The notes beneath the pieces are model-generated. The model saw nothing but the letters and a program-made list of their open reading frames with translations, was not told the origin of the DNA and did not search any database. Both the position numbers and the translations under genes were made by a program. From Ochotona curzoniae (lineage: Eukaryota; Chordata; Mammalia; Lagomorpha; Ochotonidae), in assembly GCF_017591425.1 (NCBI RefSeq), contig NW_024466218.1:8362001-8426000 (forward strand): a stretch of 64,000 bases of DNA, written 5' to 3'. Shown here in pieces: positions 54,335-64,000 of the stretch. Positions within the stretch are counted from its first letter, which is position 1, and each line of letters starts with the position of its first letter.

Positions 54335-54611
54335 TTAAGGTGGATTTACACAGAGAGGTTTTCCATCTGCTCGGTCATTCTCCAAATGACCACGGTGGTT
54401 GGGACTGAGTCAAACTAAAGCCAGAAGCCAGGAGCCTCTCCTGGGTTCCCCACATGAGACCAAACACTTGAACCATACTCGACTACTTTCCAAGGCATAT
54501 TAACAGGGAGCTAGATGGGAAGTGGAGCAGTTGGGACTCAAACTAATGCCCATATGGGAAGCCAATATTCAAAGGCAGTGGCTTTACCTGTTATATCACA
54601 GACCAGTCCCA
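54335..54611 (-). repeat. C-SINE (-)
   Basis: 'ggtggatttacacagagagg' to 'tatcacagaccagtccc'. Confidence 0.85.
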
Positions 54612-54952
54612 AGCATGACATATTATCTAAAGTAAATGTGAGTCACATTTTTGTCTTCAGAGAAAATGTTCCTATGATATGAAAATATTTTTCCCCCCAG
54701 GGATCCAGTAGGTTACTGGCCTGATGTAAATGTACTTTGCTAAGATCAGAGTTAGAAGTCACCATTTGGTCCAGGGAATTGATCCCCTGAGCAGAATATA
54801 AAAGTTATTTGATTGCTATCATGTCTCCAGTAGTTGATACTAAGACTGCAAATAGTAAGCCCTCAACAAACAATCACAACTTACTCAGTAAAGAACTGAA
54901 GAAGAAATCAAGAACTGAAAAGAGCAACAGAGGAAGTTTCAAGAATACCAGA

Positions 54953-55238
54953 TTGGGTAGGTGTTTGACCTAGTTCAAGTTTGACATGGGTACAAGGCCA
55001 GGTTCTGCTTCCTACTCCTAACTTCCTGAAGGTAATGGCTCAAACTGGAGGGTCCCTGACACACCTGTAGAAGATGGATTGGGTTTCCAGGTGTGTATTT
55101 ACCATGGCCAAGTCCTGTCCAATGCAAGCATTTGGGAGGTGAACCAGTGGATAGAGATGTCTCCCCCCTTTCTTTGGTTGTATTTTTATTTCTTTCCCTG
55201 TCTATCTCAACCTTTCAAATAAATGAAATAAAAAAACA
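54953..55238 (+). repeat. C-SINE (+), old
   Basis: 'attgggtaggtgtttgacct' to 'aaataaatgaaataaaaaaa'. Confidence 0.75.
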
Positions 55239-55629
55239 AATTTTAAATATGCACCATATAAAGATTCAGCTATTCCTACAAGGTTGGATCTCTAAAAATC
55301 AGTGTCTAACCTGATTTTAACAGAGGACAAGGAGGGGTTAACTAAATTTCTAAGGTTCCAATTCCAATATCAGTCCAGTTAGTTACTGAATCATGTTTAA
55401 ACTTTAGGACTTTGACTCTTAATCACGGATCATTGTGTAACACTAGAGGAACTGCAGAAGGTATGATTAGAGGGACCACTCTGCTGTCACATTCTGGCCC
55501 CAGATCAGTCACGTCACCATGCTCAAATAGGAGAAGTGCAAGAAGAGGTCATTGTCACTGCTACAATTTGCGTGTGGTTTTTCCTCCGAAAGATTGTGTG
55601 CTTTCAGCTTGATACCAGTGTGGCAGGGC

Positions 55630-56005
55630 TGAGCAGCACATCCTACAGGAGGTGGAAGGTGATTGGGAATGATCCCCTTTGTGAAGGGAGGAAGCTGTTC
55701 TTGTGGAGTGAGTTAGGTCTGACATGAGTGGATTAGTTCCAGGGAAAACAGGTTGTTACAAAAGAGTGAACCTGGTGCCTCCTCAGGCTCCCGCTCCCTT
55801 GCTGCTCACACATGTTCCTTTTCCACACTTGGCTGGTTGTCTGTTTGCCATGAGCTGATGCAGCCAGGGGCTCTCACCAGGAACCTGAGGTCACAGTATT
55901 TAGATGCTCCAGTCACCAGAATCAAACACACTTTTTTACTTTATGTAAGCACTCAGTATCAAGTGTTTTGTTGTGGTGGCATCAAAAAGGTTAAGATAAC
56001 CAGGG
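55630..56005 (+). mobile_element. MaLR (MST/MLT-type) LTR relic
   Basis: MaLR wording: 'ggaggtggaaggtgattggg', 'atgagtggattagttccagg', 'gatgcagccaggggctctca', end 'caagtgttttgttgtggtgg'. Solo and non-coding. Confidence 0.6.
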
Positions 56006-56021
56006 GGCCTAGAAGAAACTC

Positions 56022-56340
56022 TTGAGATTTGAATTATTTATTTGAAAAGGAAGAGAAAAGGTGAGTGGAGTCAGAATGGTGGAGAGGGAAAAAGAGATAG
56101 CTCTACCATCTGCAGGTTTACTCCCCAAATGCCTGCAATATCCAAAGCCAGGAATCTGGGGACTCAGACTAGGTTCTCCTATGTAGGTAGCAGGGACCCA
56201 AGTGCTTGAGCCAACATCTACTGCTTTCCAGGTGCACATTAGTGGGAAGCTAAAACTAGAAGCCGACTTGGAAGCTGAATGTAGGTACTCTTATATACCA
56301 GCACCTCAAGCAGACACTCACTGTGTTATGACATGGTGAC
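56022..56340 (-). repeat. C-SINE (-)
   Basis: 'tgaattatttatttgaaaag' to 'actgtgttatgacatggtga'. Confidence 0.82.
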
Positions 56341-56457
56341 CACTCCATTGATGAGAAGAGGTGCTGATTGCTGTGAATTTACTTGGGTTTCCAGACTTGG
56401 AGAGAACACCTAAAAAGGGTACAATGAAAAGGGAATCAAAATTGATGAAAGATTTTC

Positions 56458-56767
56458 TTAATGATTTATTTTATTTAGTTGAAAATCAGGCTTACAGAGA
56501 GACAAAGGGGTCTTCCATTTGTTGTTGTACTTCCCAAATGGTCACAATGTCCAAAGCTGAGCCAATTCAAAGCCAAAAACCAGGAGCTTCTTCCAGGTCT
56601 CTCCTGTAGGCTCAGGGGCTCAAGCACTTGGTCGGTCTTCTACTGCTTTCCCAAACTATTAGCAGGAAGCTGGATTGGAAACAGAGCAGCAGGGACAAGA
56701 ACCAGTGCCTATATAGGATGCCAATACCATAGGTGGCAGCTTTACTCACTATGCTGCAAGACCAGCT
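56458..56767 (-). repeat. C-SINE (-)
   Basis: 'aatgatttattttatttagt' to 'actatgctgcaagaccagct'. The 141-codon frame over it is spurious. Confidence 0.85.
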
Positions 56768-56939
56768 GTTCAATAGAAAAAAAAAAATTTGTATGGATTC
56801 TTCTAATGTCCTCCTTTCTTTCCAAAATCTTTCAAGAAGATGAAATAATACTGAAAACCTTTTGGTTAATTATGCTCATGGATCCTACTTCCAGCCCATA
56901 TTAGAAGCTCTATTTCGAATGTTAATATTCTGATAGTCT

Positions 56940-58305
56940 TTTAAAAAAAAAGACATTTTCTATGTCCTCTATATCCTCATTGACAGGCTTTCTCTTCATG
57001 TTGCTGTGCATTTTAAATATGACCTTCTGTGGGAAGTATATTTCAATAAGGGAGAAATTATAACAATAGGCAGAGAAATTTGGGCTTAGTTTGGGAACAA
57101 CTGAGCTAGGAGTCAGAGAAAATGGCGTCCATGACTTTGGAAATGAAATGGAGAGACCCAGCCAAGAGAGCGGCTAGGGTGTGAGGGAAGCTGCTTCAGA
57201 GTCACAGCCAAGGCCATGCTGCCATTTGCTGGACCTCCTGAAAGCATTCTGACCCAATGACCTACTTCATGCAGGGCTGACCTGCTGGAGGTGACAGCAC
57301 AGTCTAACTGCCGGAGTCTGTCAAGTGCAAAACGCCCTGGGTCTATGTGTCCTTGTTTGAGGACTGATTGTACTTTAACCAGATACTCTAACTAACAGCA
57401 GCACTTGCCCTATCACAGGAAGCCTGGCTGTTTTCTGAGAGTGGAGCAGGCATGAACTTGGCCCTGGACTGATTCCCAAAGGAAGGGGGTAGGACAGTGT
57501 GACTCAGCTGACAACAGAAGTGCGGTCAGGAGGGCAAAGGACAGAGTCTTGAGGTAAGTCATCAACATCTTGGAGGTCTCCTCCTCAGTGATGACCTATA
57601 CTCCCCAACCAGCCCAGGTTCCAGTGACAGACGCTCAGCTCCCAGGGAAAGAACACATAGATGCCAGACAAAGCCCCTGTAACAGAAGTACAGAACCCTG
57701 GCCTAAGATGGTGCTATGGGATGCTTGGTGTCTTGATATAGTTATAGAAATCTCCCCTTTTATCCTCAACAGGATCCTGTTAGGGACAATACATGGAAGG
57801 ATACCAGAAAAACAACTTTTGCAATAGGAACCAAGTCAAAGGCAGAAGGGATCAAGTTATGAACTGTAGCCTAGGACCAGTGGGGAAGAAAAGCAGGTTA
57901 CCTCTGCAGTTACTAAGAATCTCCCGGATAGTAACAGCAGTTTCCCATGTAGAACTGGGAAGCAGTTTCCCATGATAGTGAGGGTCAAGTCTTTACGCAC
58001 AGTTACGCATTCAATTCTCTGAAATGCACGGGAATGAGTCTTTTTAAATCAGTATTTCTAATCTCAGCTCCATAGTTGAGGACAACTACTATTTATTTAC
58101 CATTTAAAATAATACCTACTATCCCCAAAGAAGAGAAAATTTTGCACTGGTATTCTTTCCAAGGATATTTACAAGACACTATCCTATACAAGGTAAAGCT
58201 ACATTGCTTTTAACTTAATTGGAAAGTCAATACTAGTCTAAAACATCAACAGTTGAGAATTACCAAAATATACTTAAGCCTAACTGTTATTTTTGTTAAC
58301 TGTGA
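56940..58305. other. Intergenic sequence, apparently single copy
   Basis: No gene recognised. A 14-base string 'gcagtttcccatg(a/t)' occurs twice at 57938 and 57962. Confidence 0.4.
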
Positions 58306-58309
58306 TTTA

Positions 58310-58915
58310 TTGTTATTTATTTTCAATGTTATTTGAAGGGCAGAGATACACCGAGATCTTTCAGTCCTCTGTTCACTCGCCAGCAACCTTTAACAGTTGT
58401 CACTCTAACTGGGCCAGGCCAAAGCCAGGAGCCTGGAACTAAGTACCAGTCCCTGTGTGGGTGTCAGGGGTTGAGATACTTGATGCTTCCCTGGATGGGC
58501 ATCAGCAGGAAGCTTCAATTGAAAGAAGAGTTTGACTCCAAGTGGGTTTTTTTTTTTAAGTTTTTAAAAATTTATTTTTATTGGAAAGGCAGATTTACAC
58601 AGAGAAAAAGAGACTGAGAGATAGAGCTTTCATTTAATAGTTCACCTCCACAAATGGCCACAACAGCTGGTATTGAGCTGATCTGAAGTCAGGAACCAGA
58701 TGCTCCTTCTGGGTATCCCATGCAAGAGCATGGTCCTAAGACTTGGGCCATTCTCTATTGTTCTCACAGACCCCAAGTGGGAGCTAGAAGGGAAGTGGAG
58801 CAGCTGGGGCAGAAACCCGTGCCCATATCGGATCCCAGCGGATGCAAGATGAGGATTTAGCCACTGAACCATCGTGCCAGGCCGTCTACCTGGTATCTTA
58901 ACCAATCTGCTAGAC
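58310..58915 (-). repeat. C-SINE (-) with nested C-SINE (-)
   Basis: Host 58310-58550 ('gttatttgaagggcagagat'...) and remnant 58883-58915 ('ctggtatcttaaccaatctg'). Confidence 0.75.
58551..58882 (-). repeat. C-SINE (-), nested insert
   Basis: 'tttatttttattggaaaggc' to 'gaaccatcgtgccaggcc'. Confidence 0.9.
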
Positions 58916-59129
58916 ATTTGTCCTCACCATAATTTTTATGAGAACTCAAAGACAAAGAAAAACCACTTGAGACTGAGAAAATCAGTTTATAAATGGAAAG
59001 GAACAACATACTTTAACAAACTTCTCCTTTATTGTGTATATATTACTTCTGAAGCATTCTTATCACCTCAGCTGTTCCATTTAAGACAATCATGTTAATT
59101 CCATTCCTCCTTGATGATGGTTGGAGGAG

Positions 59130-59525
59130 GGATGACAAATGAAAACTGAGAAAGGATGTTACAACCTAAACCATGTCTCCTCAAGTTGATACGAAGCTCA
59201 AACCCTCAATGTACTGGCATTTGGTGATGGGACCTTTGAGAGATGATCAGGTTGAGATGAGGTCCTGAAGCACACAAAACTTGCTTTTAGATTCTCCTAC
59301 ACATGGGAGAATACAGTTAGGGAGATGGACTTTTACACGCCAAGAAAGATCCCTTACCATAATTGTACTCTGTTCTTTGACTTCCAGAATGCTAGGAAAA
59401 TAAATTTTGTAATTGATGCCACCCAAGTCAATAAGATCTTGTTAAACCAACCCACATTGATTAATACAAAAGGCTTAATGGACATTGAGGAGATCTTTCC
59501 TCATGTTTTGAAGAATAATAAGAAA
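59130..59525 (+). mobile_element. MaLR-type LTR relic
   Basis: 'catgtctcctcaagttgata', 'gatcaggttgagatgaggtc', 'cttccagaatgctaggaaaa' match the common MaLR LTR layout. Confidence 0.6.
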
Positions 59526-59534
59526 TTTCTTTTT

Positions 59535-59840
59535 TTCAGGATGAATATGATGGTTCAGTGGCTGAATCCTTGACTTGCATGGACCAGTACCCCACATGGT
59601 CACCAGTTTGTGTCTCAGTGTTTCATCTTCTGATCCAGCTCCCTGCTTATGTCCTGGGAAAGCAGTAGAGTATGGCACAAAGCCTTGGGACACTGCACCC
59701 ATGTGGGAGACCCAAAGGAAGCTCCTGGCTTGGGATCAGTTCAGTTTGAGGGGTGAACCAGAGGATGGAAGATCTTTCTGTCTCTCTCTCTGTGGATCTG
59801 ATCTGATTTTCCAATAAAAATGAATAAATCTTGGGGGGGA
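59535..59840 (+). repeat. C-SINE (+)
   Basis: 'aatatgatggttcagtggct' to 'ccaataaaaatgaataaatc'. Confidence 0.9.
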
Positions 59841-60116
59841 AAATGAATCTCTTTCTCACTTCATCTATTAAAAAGCAAACAAACATGTAAGTGGCCTTAA
59901 TTGCCATCAGCACCCATTCAGAACTTCAGAACAAAGGTAATAAACAGAATTGGACAGAATTGCAAGGAAATGGAAATGGAACCTTGATCAAAGAATACCT
60001 GAAGCCAGTACTAGTATACTTCCTATTATATAAGCTAATACAATTTTGTATTGTTTAAGCAAGCTTGAATCAAAATGTTACTACTATTTTCATGTGAGAG
60101 CAACCCAGACTATTAT

Positions 60117-60448
60117 AAGGAGCTGGCATTGTAGCACAGTTAGCTAACCTGCTGCTTGCAACTCTGGCATCATAGTTTAAAATATCGGTTCAAATCCTGG
60201 TTGTTCCACTTCTAATTCTGCCCCTGTTAATGTGCTGGGAAAAGAAGCAGAAGACAGCCCAAGTACTTGGGCCCCTGTCACTCACATGGGAGACTCTCAT
60301 GGAGTCCCTGACTCCTGGTTTCAGCTTGGCCTAATTTGGCCATTGTGGATGTTTGGACAGTGAATCAAGAGATGAAAGCACGCTATCTCTGTCTCTTTCT
60401 GCATCTCTCTCACTCTTCCTTTCATAAAATCTTTAAAAAATAATTAAA
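60117..60448 (+). repeat. C-SINE (+)
   Basis: 'aaggagctggcattgtagca' to 'ataaaatctttaaaaaataa'. Confidence 0.87.
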
Positions 60449-60759
60449 CACCTTATTCCAGTGCATGAAACATATAAATCATAACTATCATTGTTTTTAC
60501 ATGGGCAGCTAATGTGCCAATCACTTCATGGGGTAAGCATCACTGGCATGTCTGTTTACCAGAAGTTCCTCATAGTGAAGGCTATGTTAAGCAGAACCTG
60601 TCTTTGAAAAAGAAGACTGGAATAACAGATAGGGAAGTATTATGGACTCACCCCTTGGCAAAGCAGATTTAGAGTATGGCTGACAACAAATGGCTGGCAG
60701 GAGACACTGCTGGGGTCCGGTGATGGGTATGGAAGACAGGAAGGTGTGAAGAGTATTGT

Positions 60760-61520
60760 TCCATTGCAGGCAGGGCCGCAAGGAACTTCCCACTGTTTGG
60801 CAAGGCCCGGGCGAATGTCTCTAGGACCACCTGAATGCAGCTCCGCCTCCCTTTGCATGGACACTGGACAACCCCACTGAGATTTCTTAATCTATTTGGG
60901 CATTGTCTGCCTCTGCGGAGTTACTGTTTAATATCAATAGGAGCTTAGAAGCTGATGTTGCTGTTTATGGCTGCATCCTGTGACAATATGCTAATCAAGG
61001 GTGCTAACTCCCCCTTTGATCCTATGCTAATCAAGGGTGTTCTGTCTTCAGGTGTAGTGGGAATCTATTCTTTCCCTCTTTCTTTGATCTTTTAGGTCTC
61101 TCCTGTGAAGTTCTTCCTTCCTTGACTGTCTCAAGACCAAGCTGTAGAATGTGAATTGTGGTAGGAATGTGTTACTGATTGATATGCACCATCTATTGAG
61201 AACTTTTTCCTAGCCACGGTGCCAGGTGGATAACATCCTAGCCTTAGGTGAAACAAATGGCAGAATTATCTTTAGAAACACCCACTTGACCATGACGTAA
61301 AAAGTCTGAACCAGAGTTTGATTTTGTATAAAGCAGACAGCTTTTGTGCATCGTCCATTATGATCAAGAATTCCCAGTGGTCCGTCTCTCCTTCCTCTTT
61401 GCACCTCATCCACGCACCCTTCGCGAGTTCTGAACTCAGCTGGAACTGGACTCCGGCATGATACAGCAGAATTGGCATATCTGCTGACAACGAGGGCTCC
61501 TTCCTAATTTCCGGATTTCA
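60760..61520 (+). mobile_element. Putative solo LTR of an endogenous retrovirus
   Basis: Unique block with promoter-like layout: a 16-base direct repeat 'atgctaatcaagggtg' (about 60990 and 61025), 'gtataaagcagacagctttt' (TATA-like, about 61327), then 'gtggtccgtctctccttcct' and 'gaactcagctggaactggac', resembling R/U5 of mammalian ERV LTRs. No gag, pol or env sequence nearby. Ends not fixed. Confidence 0.4.
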
Positions 61521-62246
61521 GCTACAGGTTTTCCTGTGGCCCTAATAAGTTAAACAGCCAGTTCCACCTTAGAAACTTCCTTATATTCTTTCTTTGCTCT
61601 CATTACAACTTCCATTATTTGTTTTGCTGGAATGTACCCTTATATAAACTCTACTTCTGTTTAAATGATTAAACTATTTAAACAGGTGAAAAACAGTAAA
61701 ATTTAAAAAGCTCATTTATTTCTTATTCAGTTATATGTTTTCAAAAGAGTCAAATGGCCTAATAGCTTATCTAAAGTAAAGTATTAAAAACATCTGAAAA
61801 TGTTGCAAAATCACATTGTTTACTTGATGGTGAGCCGTTTTTAAACAAAACCAAGGTAACCAGGAAGATAGTTGCTCTAGGCCACTGGACAGCTCTTCCT
61901 TGAATTGTTGTAGCTGGTAATTAAAGTGGTATACATGGTATGATTGTTAGTGTTTGCTATTTTTATCAGTTTGCTGCTGTAAATTCTAAAAACTATTCAA
62001 TCCTTGAACATTCATGAAACCATTTCCTTGTAAGAAGTATGTAAAAGAGATTAAATTAGAGTAGTGACCCTAGAGAAAAAATTTAGGAAATGTGCATGTT
62101 CACCATAGCATTATTTATAATAGTTGAAAAAAAAAGAAAGGAAAAGAAAAACAAAACAAGAATTCTCAATTTCAAATAATAGAAAATTGTATTAAATCAA
62201 TCATGGCCCATGTGTAAAATGCCATTAAAATACATGGTATGGTAGG
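61521..62246. other. AT-rich intergenic sequence; nothing recognised
   Basis: No ORF or named repeat. Confidence 0.5.
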
Positions 62247-62405
62247 GGGGTTGGCACTATGAAGCAGTGAGCTAAGCTACCACTTGTGATTCTAACATCT
62301 GGATTGCTTGGTCAAATCCCAACTTCTGCACTTTTGATTAAACTTCCTACTAATGTGCGTTGGAAGGCAGTGAAAAGTTGCTGGAGTACTTGGGCCCCAG
62401 ACATC
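62247..62405 (+). repeat. C-SINE (+), 3' truncated
   Basis: 'gttggcactatgaagcagtg' to 'ggagtacttgggccccagac'. Abuts the reversed VNTR element. Confidence 0.75.
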
Positions 62406-62439
62406 CACATTGGTCCTGGCTTTGGCCTGGCACCAATCT

Positions 62440-64000
62440 GGTTGTGTGTGTCTTCTGCAAGCCACAATGAACTGCCATATGCCCCATGTGCATCTGGGCA
62501 TGCCACCCACTACACTGTTTTCAACAAATGAGGAGGCCCACTTCTGACACATGCAACTCCACAGATGCTGCAGTTTTTCCTGTGGTTAGAGTCTAAGTCC
62601 AGCAGTCTAGTTGTAAAGGTGGGGTGATCCCCAAAGAGACCTCACCAGAGGTGACTCCAGATCTGGCTCCTGTGTGTGCTAGCCAGTACAGGGTCCACCT
62701 CAGTCCATCACCCACAGCAGCCTGCACACATATTAGTGGTTGCAGTTGCTGGATCATTTCTGTCTCCAGCCCCATCTCTTATGCAAACCAACAGGTGCTA
62801 CAGCACAACCCAACCCTGCCAAGCACACATCCAGTTCTAACACACTAGTGAGAACTGCAGGCTAATTGGAGTGACTCACAATAACCCACCAGGCCTGTAC
62901 ATACTGGTGTGTGCATCAGACTAGTTCAGTCTGCTCCACACCCCATTTTCTTATTATATATATATGCTTCAGCCTAGTTCAGCCTAACCAACCCAACTAC
63001 CTAGCCCACATTTATGCCGGCAGGTGCTACTGCCTGTCCAGCCAAATCTACCCCCAGCCCTGGTTCTGAGGCTCACTGGTGGGAGCTGCAGCCCATCAGA
63101 GAGGTGCCCACACTTTTCCTACTAGGCCCACTCCCATCCCTGAATCTTGTACTTTCCAGGTGGTTCTGCAGTCTAGCTTGACAGGACTTGCCCCCATTCC
63201 CGGCACTTGCCAGCTAATACTATTATAGACTGTGACCAGCCTGTACTTTCTCTGGCTCATGCATGGACCAGTAGATTTGGTCACTTAGCCCAGCCATCTC
63301 TCCCCTTAACCCTGAACACATGCAGGTCAACAGGTGTTGTAGCCCTGCCTAGCCTGATCTGTCCCTGGTCCCAGCTATCATGCTCACCAGTGGAAACAGT
63401 AGCCCAGCAGGGAAGTACCCCCACCCCCAGTGTCTTACGTGTGCCGGTGGGTATTGCGGTCCAGTCTGGCATGACTTATATCAGCATTCACCAGCGGGTA
63501 CTGCAGCCTGGCTCAGCCTGCCTATCCCCAGTTCCAGCTCATGTTGGTGGACAGGCTAGCCCAGCCCAAACAGCCCCCAATCCTGGTCCTAAGGTGAACT
63601 GGCTGATGTTGCAGCCCGACCTGACCTGTCCTGCACCCATCCTGGTTCTCACAATGGCCAGTGAGTGTTATGAACTTTCCCAGTCTGGCCCACCCCAAGA
63701 CCTAAGCTTCATGCATGCCACCAGGTACTATAATCTGGCTTGGTCTGGGCTGTTCCTTGCCTTGGTTTTGTGCTCACCTGCAGGGACTGTGTCCTGATAG
63801 AGAAATTCCCCAAGTTCCTCTATCAGGTCTCCTCCCAATGGCAGATCTTGCACATGCCAGTGGGTCCTTGGTCCAGCCTGACTTGGCCCATCTCCTGTCC
63901 TGGCAGGTATAGCGGCCTTGCCTAACCAGCCCACACCTATTCTGGCTTTTTCTGCTCAATGCTACAGCCCAGCCACACCTGATCCAACTCCAGCCCCAGC
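62440..64000 (-). mobile_element. VNTR-bearing retroelement, reverse strand, runs off the window
   Basis: The reverse complement of 62440-62600 aligns with 24360-24475 of the first copy ('gggcctcctca', 'agatgcacatggggcatatg', 'gcagttcattgtggcttgca', 'gaagacac'). From about 62620 to the end comes the C-rich complement of the same tandem repeat. The A-rich 3' end is missing; a (+) SINE sits at the break. The head lies beyond 64000. The 196-codon frame at 63207-63797 is repeat-derived. Confidence 0.75.
62620..64000 (-). repeat. Degenerate VNTR, at least 1.38 kb
   Basis: Repeated 'caccagtgggnnctgcagcc' / 'ccagcctggcctgncc' motifs, in opposite orientation to 22985-24130. Unit about 55-65 bp, strongly diverged; continues past the window. 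Confidence 0.75.

Noticed and set aside
63207..63797. 196-codon forward frame
   Set aside because: Same cause: repeat-derived open frame in the reversed VNTR, with no protein family resemblance.

Overview
This is a mammalian, clearly eukaryotic, nuclear window: AT-rich, intron-rich and packed with short interspersed repeats. The dominant repeat is the tRNA-derived C-type SINE of lagomorphs (pol III A/B-box-like head, a GC-richer body and an AATAAA-rich 3' tail). Many copies share the head wording 'ctaaagtcctcgccttgaa' and a (AATAAA)n-like tail. From memory this fits pika (Ochotona) better than rabbit. Lagomorph is secure; the genus is an inference.

The only gene I can support is TRAPPC8 (TRAPP III subunit, yeast Trs85 orthologue), on the minus strand. 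Eleven coding exons can be placed to the base: exon 1 at 37534-37690 down to exon 11 at 1158-1263. All have GT/AG ends and consistent phases. They encode the first 532 residues; the remaining roughly 900 lie beyond position 1. The promoter is a CpG island at about 37250-38640, with GC boxes, a CCAAT box and a TCACGTGAC element.

Region 1-37.5 kb is exons and introns filled with SINEs, one MER5A DNA transposon relic, MIR and MaLR relics, and copies of a VNTR-bearing retroelement. Region 38.7-64 kb is the intergenic flank upstream of TRAPPC8, with no recognisable gene. It holds SINEs, two 5'-truncated L1 3' ends with perfect target-site duplications, ancient LTR relics, a U2 snRNA fragment, a long AGATG pentanucleotide array, and at 62.5-64 kb a reverse-strand copy of the VNTR element that runs off the end.

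The most unusual item is the VNTR-bearing element. Its nearly complete copy (22.83-24.85 kb) runs SINE-like head, about 1.1 kb of degenerate GC-rich tandem repeat, then a unique tail ending in an A-rich 3' end. That layout recalls primate SVA elements. Tail-only copies lie at 1-235, 21.74-22.16 and 43.08-43.20 kb.
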